DNA of 64,000 bases. It comes from Desertivirga brevis. Lineage in GTDB: Bacteria; Bacteroidota; Bacteroidia; Sphingobacteriales; Sphingobacteriaceae. How positions within the stretch are numbered: position 1 is the first letter of the stretch; every line of letters begins with the position of its first letter. The stretch spans positions 310,001 through 374,000 of the forward strand of contig NZ_JAFEWF010000009.1 of NCBI RefSeq assembly GCF_017355835.1, in the 5' to 3' direction. Of the stretch, positions 62,551 to 64,000 are shown one piece after another. The notes under the pieces were generated by a model that had not been told where the DNA came from, ran no database searches, and saw only the letters and a program-made list of their open reading frames with translations. The position numbers and the translations under genes were made by a program.

Positions 62551-62822
62551 TTTGTTTGCACCTCGATATTGGTGGTGTAAGCAACACTTTTTACGGCTCA
62601 TTATATATTTCTTGACCGAAGGTAGGAGCCGTACAAATAATGGGGGTAGTCGAAACGGTGCTGAGATTGATAACTTCTAGAATTTCGCCCTGACAGAAAA
62701 GAATAAGAGCAAGGAACAGAATTGTAAAATTGTTTTTCTTTATTAACTGAAAGTGTTTAGAATGATAAGGAGAGGAATTTATCAGAATTAAGCGGATTAT
62801 TGGAGGCCCCTTGAAGAGTACC
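62551..62822. other. Non-coding gap with inverted repeat
   Basis: ACGGCTC (62593-62599) and GAGCCGT (62626-62632) can pair. On the minus strand around 62690-62750 a hydrophobic KKNNFTILFLALILFCQG-like reading looks like a signal peptide without a start codon, perhaps another relic. Confidence 0.3.
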
Positions 62823-63143
62823 TTAGCCAGGAATTATATACTCCATTAGTTGTTTATTGGAAAGGGTAAATGGAAGTTTAGTCTCGTCGTCGATGTAGAT
62901 TAGTTTTCTTTTTTTGTCAATCTGTTTAATATGCTCATGATTAACAATATAAGACTGACTTACGCGAACAAACTTTCCTGCCTCCAGCTCCAGATGAAAT
63001 TTAGTTAGCGACTTTACTATAACATAGCTCTTTTGATTTTTTAAATAAATTGTAGTATAGCAATTATCGGACTGGCAATAAAGGATTTCATCTTGGTTTA
63101 ACAAGATGATGTAATTATTAACGGGAATAGCAACTTTGGTCAT
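62823..63143 (-). CDS. Stand-alone LytTR DNA-binding protein
   Basis: 106 residues, ATG 63143. LytTR fold only: DEILYCQSDNCYTTIYLKN, SLTKFHLELEAGKFVRVSQSYIVNHEHIKQID, FTLSNKQLMEYI. No receiver or membrane domain. Bacteroidota LytTR-only proteins act as transcription factors, sometimes with a separate histidine kinase. Neighbours are decayed. Confidence 0.85.
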   Translation of the reverse strand: MTKVAIPVNNYIILLNQDEILYCQSDNCYTTIYLKNQKSYVIVKSLTKFHLELEAGKFVRVSQSYIVNHEHIKQIDKKRKLIYIDDETKLPFTLSNKQLMEYIIPG

Positions 63144-63617
63144 GAAATTGTTGTGATTATTAAGTTAGATAGATTAATACGGTTTATGATTATCAGCACA
63201 ACAAGAATCGGCATAGGAAAGATGAATAGGTAATTTAAATGTTAAAAAAACTATAACAAATGTTTCTATAACTGATATTTAGGAAATTTAATTTTGTTGT
63301 TTTATTTACAGTAAATTAGTTCAGATTGTTAGCCTGATCCGGCATTTATACAATTTAGCATTCAACTGTGCTCGGCTTCAATGGCTGATTGTAGTAGCTG
63401 TTAATATAGATTAAGGAATTGATTTACTATTTGTTGCACTGTTACAGTTATGCTCTGTATTGCTGTTAAGGGTAATTACAGTTCTTTCAGTGGAAGGGTT
63501 GTTTTGCTTTTTCAGGGAGCAAAGAAAGCCTAAGATTTAGTTCCAAGTAAAAATTGGATTATGGTTCACCTTGATTCGAATGTTCGATGGGGGGCTCAAA
63601 ATTGAATGATTTCCTCA
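63144..63617. other. Non-coding gap
   Basis: 474 bases upstream of the LytTR gene. AT-rich at first; no reading frame with protein-like composition on either strand and no clear repeat or RNA. Confidence 0.35.
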
Positions 63618-63645
63618 AAAGAGGCTGCAATCATGCAACCTCTTT
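63618..63645 (-). terminator. Hairpin terminator for the edge gene
   Basis: On the minus strand AAAGAGG..TGCA pairs with TGCA..CCTCTTT (one mismatch between) and T follows. It lies 73 bases after the stop of the gene at 63718. Confidence 0.55.
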
Positions 63646-63717
63646 ACAATCAATTTTAAGCAAGTCACCGGAAGAATGGATGTATATGATTAATAACGAA
63701 TGCTTATTGATTTAAAA

Positions 63718-63999
63718 TTACCAGCGCAGTGTAGCTTGAACAATTGTATTATCCACACAAGAAGCTTGTAACTCCAACTGGTACCACTGACCCGTATAGG
63801 TTGCACTGTAACTTTGGGTAACACTTCCACCACTTTGATAATCATAAGAGCTAATAACATTGCCTCCAAGTCCATGTCTTACATACGCGTATCCCACACC
63901 AGATGTAGGGTAACGAGGCCCACGGTTAATTGTACAACTAAATTGAATTGGGCAGTATGCGCTTATGTTAACATACTCGGTATCAGTATATGGATAGCC
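63718..63999 (-). CDS. Secreted beta-rich protein, C-terminal part only
   Basis: The minus-strand frame is open from the right edge (63999) to TAA at 63718-63720: GYPYTDTEYVNISAYCPIQF, SCTINRGPRYPTSGVGYAYV, then YQSGGSVTQSYSATYTGQWY and CVDNTIVQATLRW. Rich in Tyr, Ser, Thr, Gly with three cysteines, as in extracellular beta proteins. Start lies outside. Family not recognised; a frame in another register (63690-63875) is a shadow. Confidence 0.65.
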   Translation of the reverse strand, partial: GYPYTDTEYVNISAYCPIQFSCTINRGPRYPTSGVGYAYVRHGLGGNVISSYDYQSGGSVTQSYSATYTGQWYQLELQASCVDNTIVQATLRW

Positions 64000-64000
64000 G

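Noticed and set aside
63690..63875. Minus-strand frame at the right edge
   Set aside because: Shadow of the real frame, which is open to the edge and has secreted-protein composition.
1..64000. CRISPR array, rRNA, tRNA, IS transposase or integrase
   Set aside because: No regular spaced repeats, no rRNA or tRNA signatures and no transposase or tyrosine/serine recombinase motifs were found on reading either strand.

Overview
The window reads as DNA from a member of the Bacteroidota, most likely Sphingobacteriaceae (Pedobacter-like). The support is a SusC/SusD pair, an RteC-type regulator, a CTnDOT-style tra operon (DUF4134/DUF4133/TraG/J/K/M/N), TAnnTTTG-like promoter sequence and DUF6520, MauE and LytTR genes. 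Most of it, about 6-45 kb, is an integrative conjugative element. No integrase or att site is visible, so the element ends lie outside or were lost.

Layout. (1) 0-6 kb is a small defence island: an edge-truncated helical protein, a three-gene minus-strand group (ParB/Srx-like fold, unknown, His-rich unknown), a decayed gene remnant, then a SIR2-HerA anti-phage pair. (2) 6-12 kb is an ICE accessory zone: two small helix-turn-helix proteins, RadC-like JAB protein, a PLP alpha-oxoamine synthase with its own TetR, and small minus-strand genes, plus two strongly structured intergenic elements at 6.76-6.87 and 11.81-11.97 kb. (3) 12-20.3 kb carries a thioredoxin-like/SusC/SusD operon facing a crp-mauE-DUF6520 minus-strand operon; a perfect 21-bp stem separates them. 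(4) 20.4-25.4 kb holds a regulator-neighbour gene, rteC, a 59-residue histone-H1-like gene, and a class-C-like group II intron sitting exactly behind an intrinsic terminator. (5) 25.4-45.1 kb is the transfer module: primase-like Toprim protein, repeat-rich candidate oriT region, MobC-like protein and relaxase, ParA, tra genes including four consecutive related secreted proteins, coupling protein, M23 peptidase, and DUF4099 / degenerate Toprim / DUF3945 genes. (6) 45-64 kb is metabolic cargo and decay: GH39 hydrolase, XRE-cupin regulator, sugar dehydrogenase-cytochrome c fusion, an AraC-headed eight-gene minus operon whose last gene (aldo-keto reductase) is cut off, DUF1080 and TPR-thioredoxin genes, several pseudogenes, a LytTR regulator and a secreted protein running off the right edge.

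How it fits together. RteC and the HTH proteins probably govern excision/transfer; Mob proteins nick DNA at the presumed oriT; the coupling protein feeds the TraG/J/K/M/N channel; M23 peptidase opens peptidoglycan. SIR2-HerA and the catabolic operons are passengers. Two repeats show past rearrangement: a 116-nt copy of the 3' end of the 58-59.5 kb thioredoxin gene has replaced most of an aldo-keto reductase at 50.7 kb, and a dead copy of the 44.1-45 kb DUF3945 gene lies at 62.1-62.55 kb, so the 17-kb cargo block is bracketed by homologous sequence.

Strongest candidates for something undescribed: the structured element at 11.8-12.0 kb with mutually exclusive pairings, the nested inverted repeats at 6.76-6.87 kb, the four-paralogue set in the tra operon, the Toprim-like protein lacking its acidic residues, and the convergent crp-mauE-DUF6520 / TlpA-SusCD locus.
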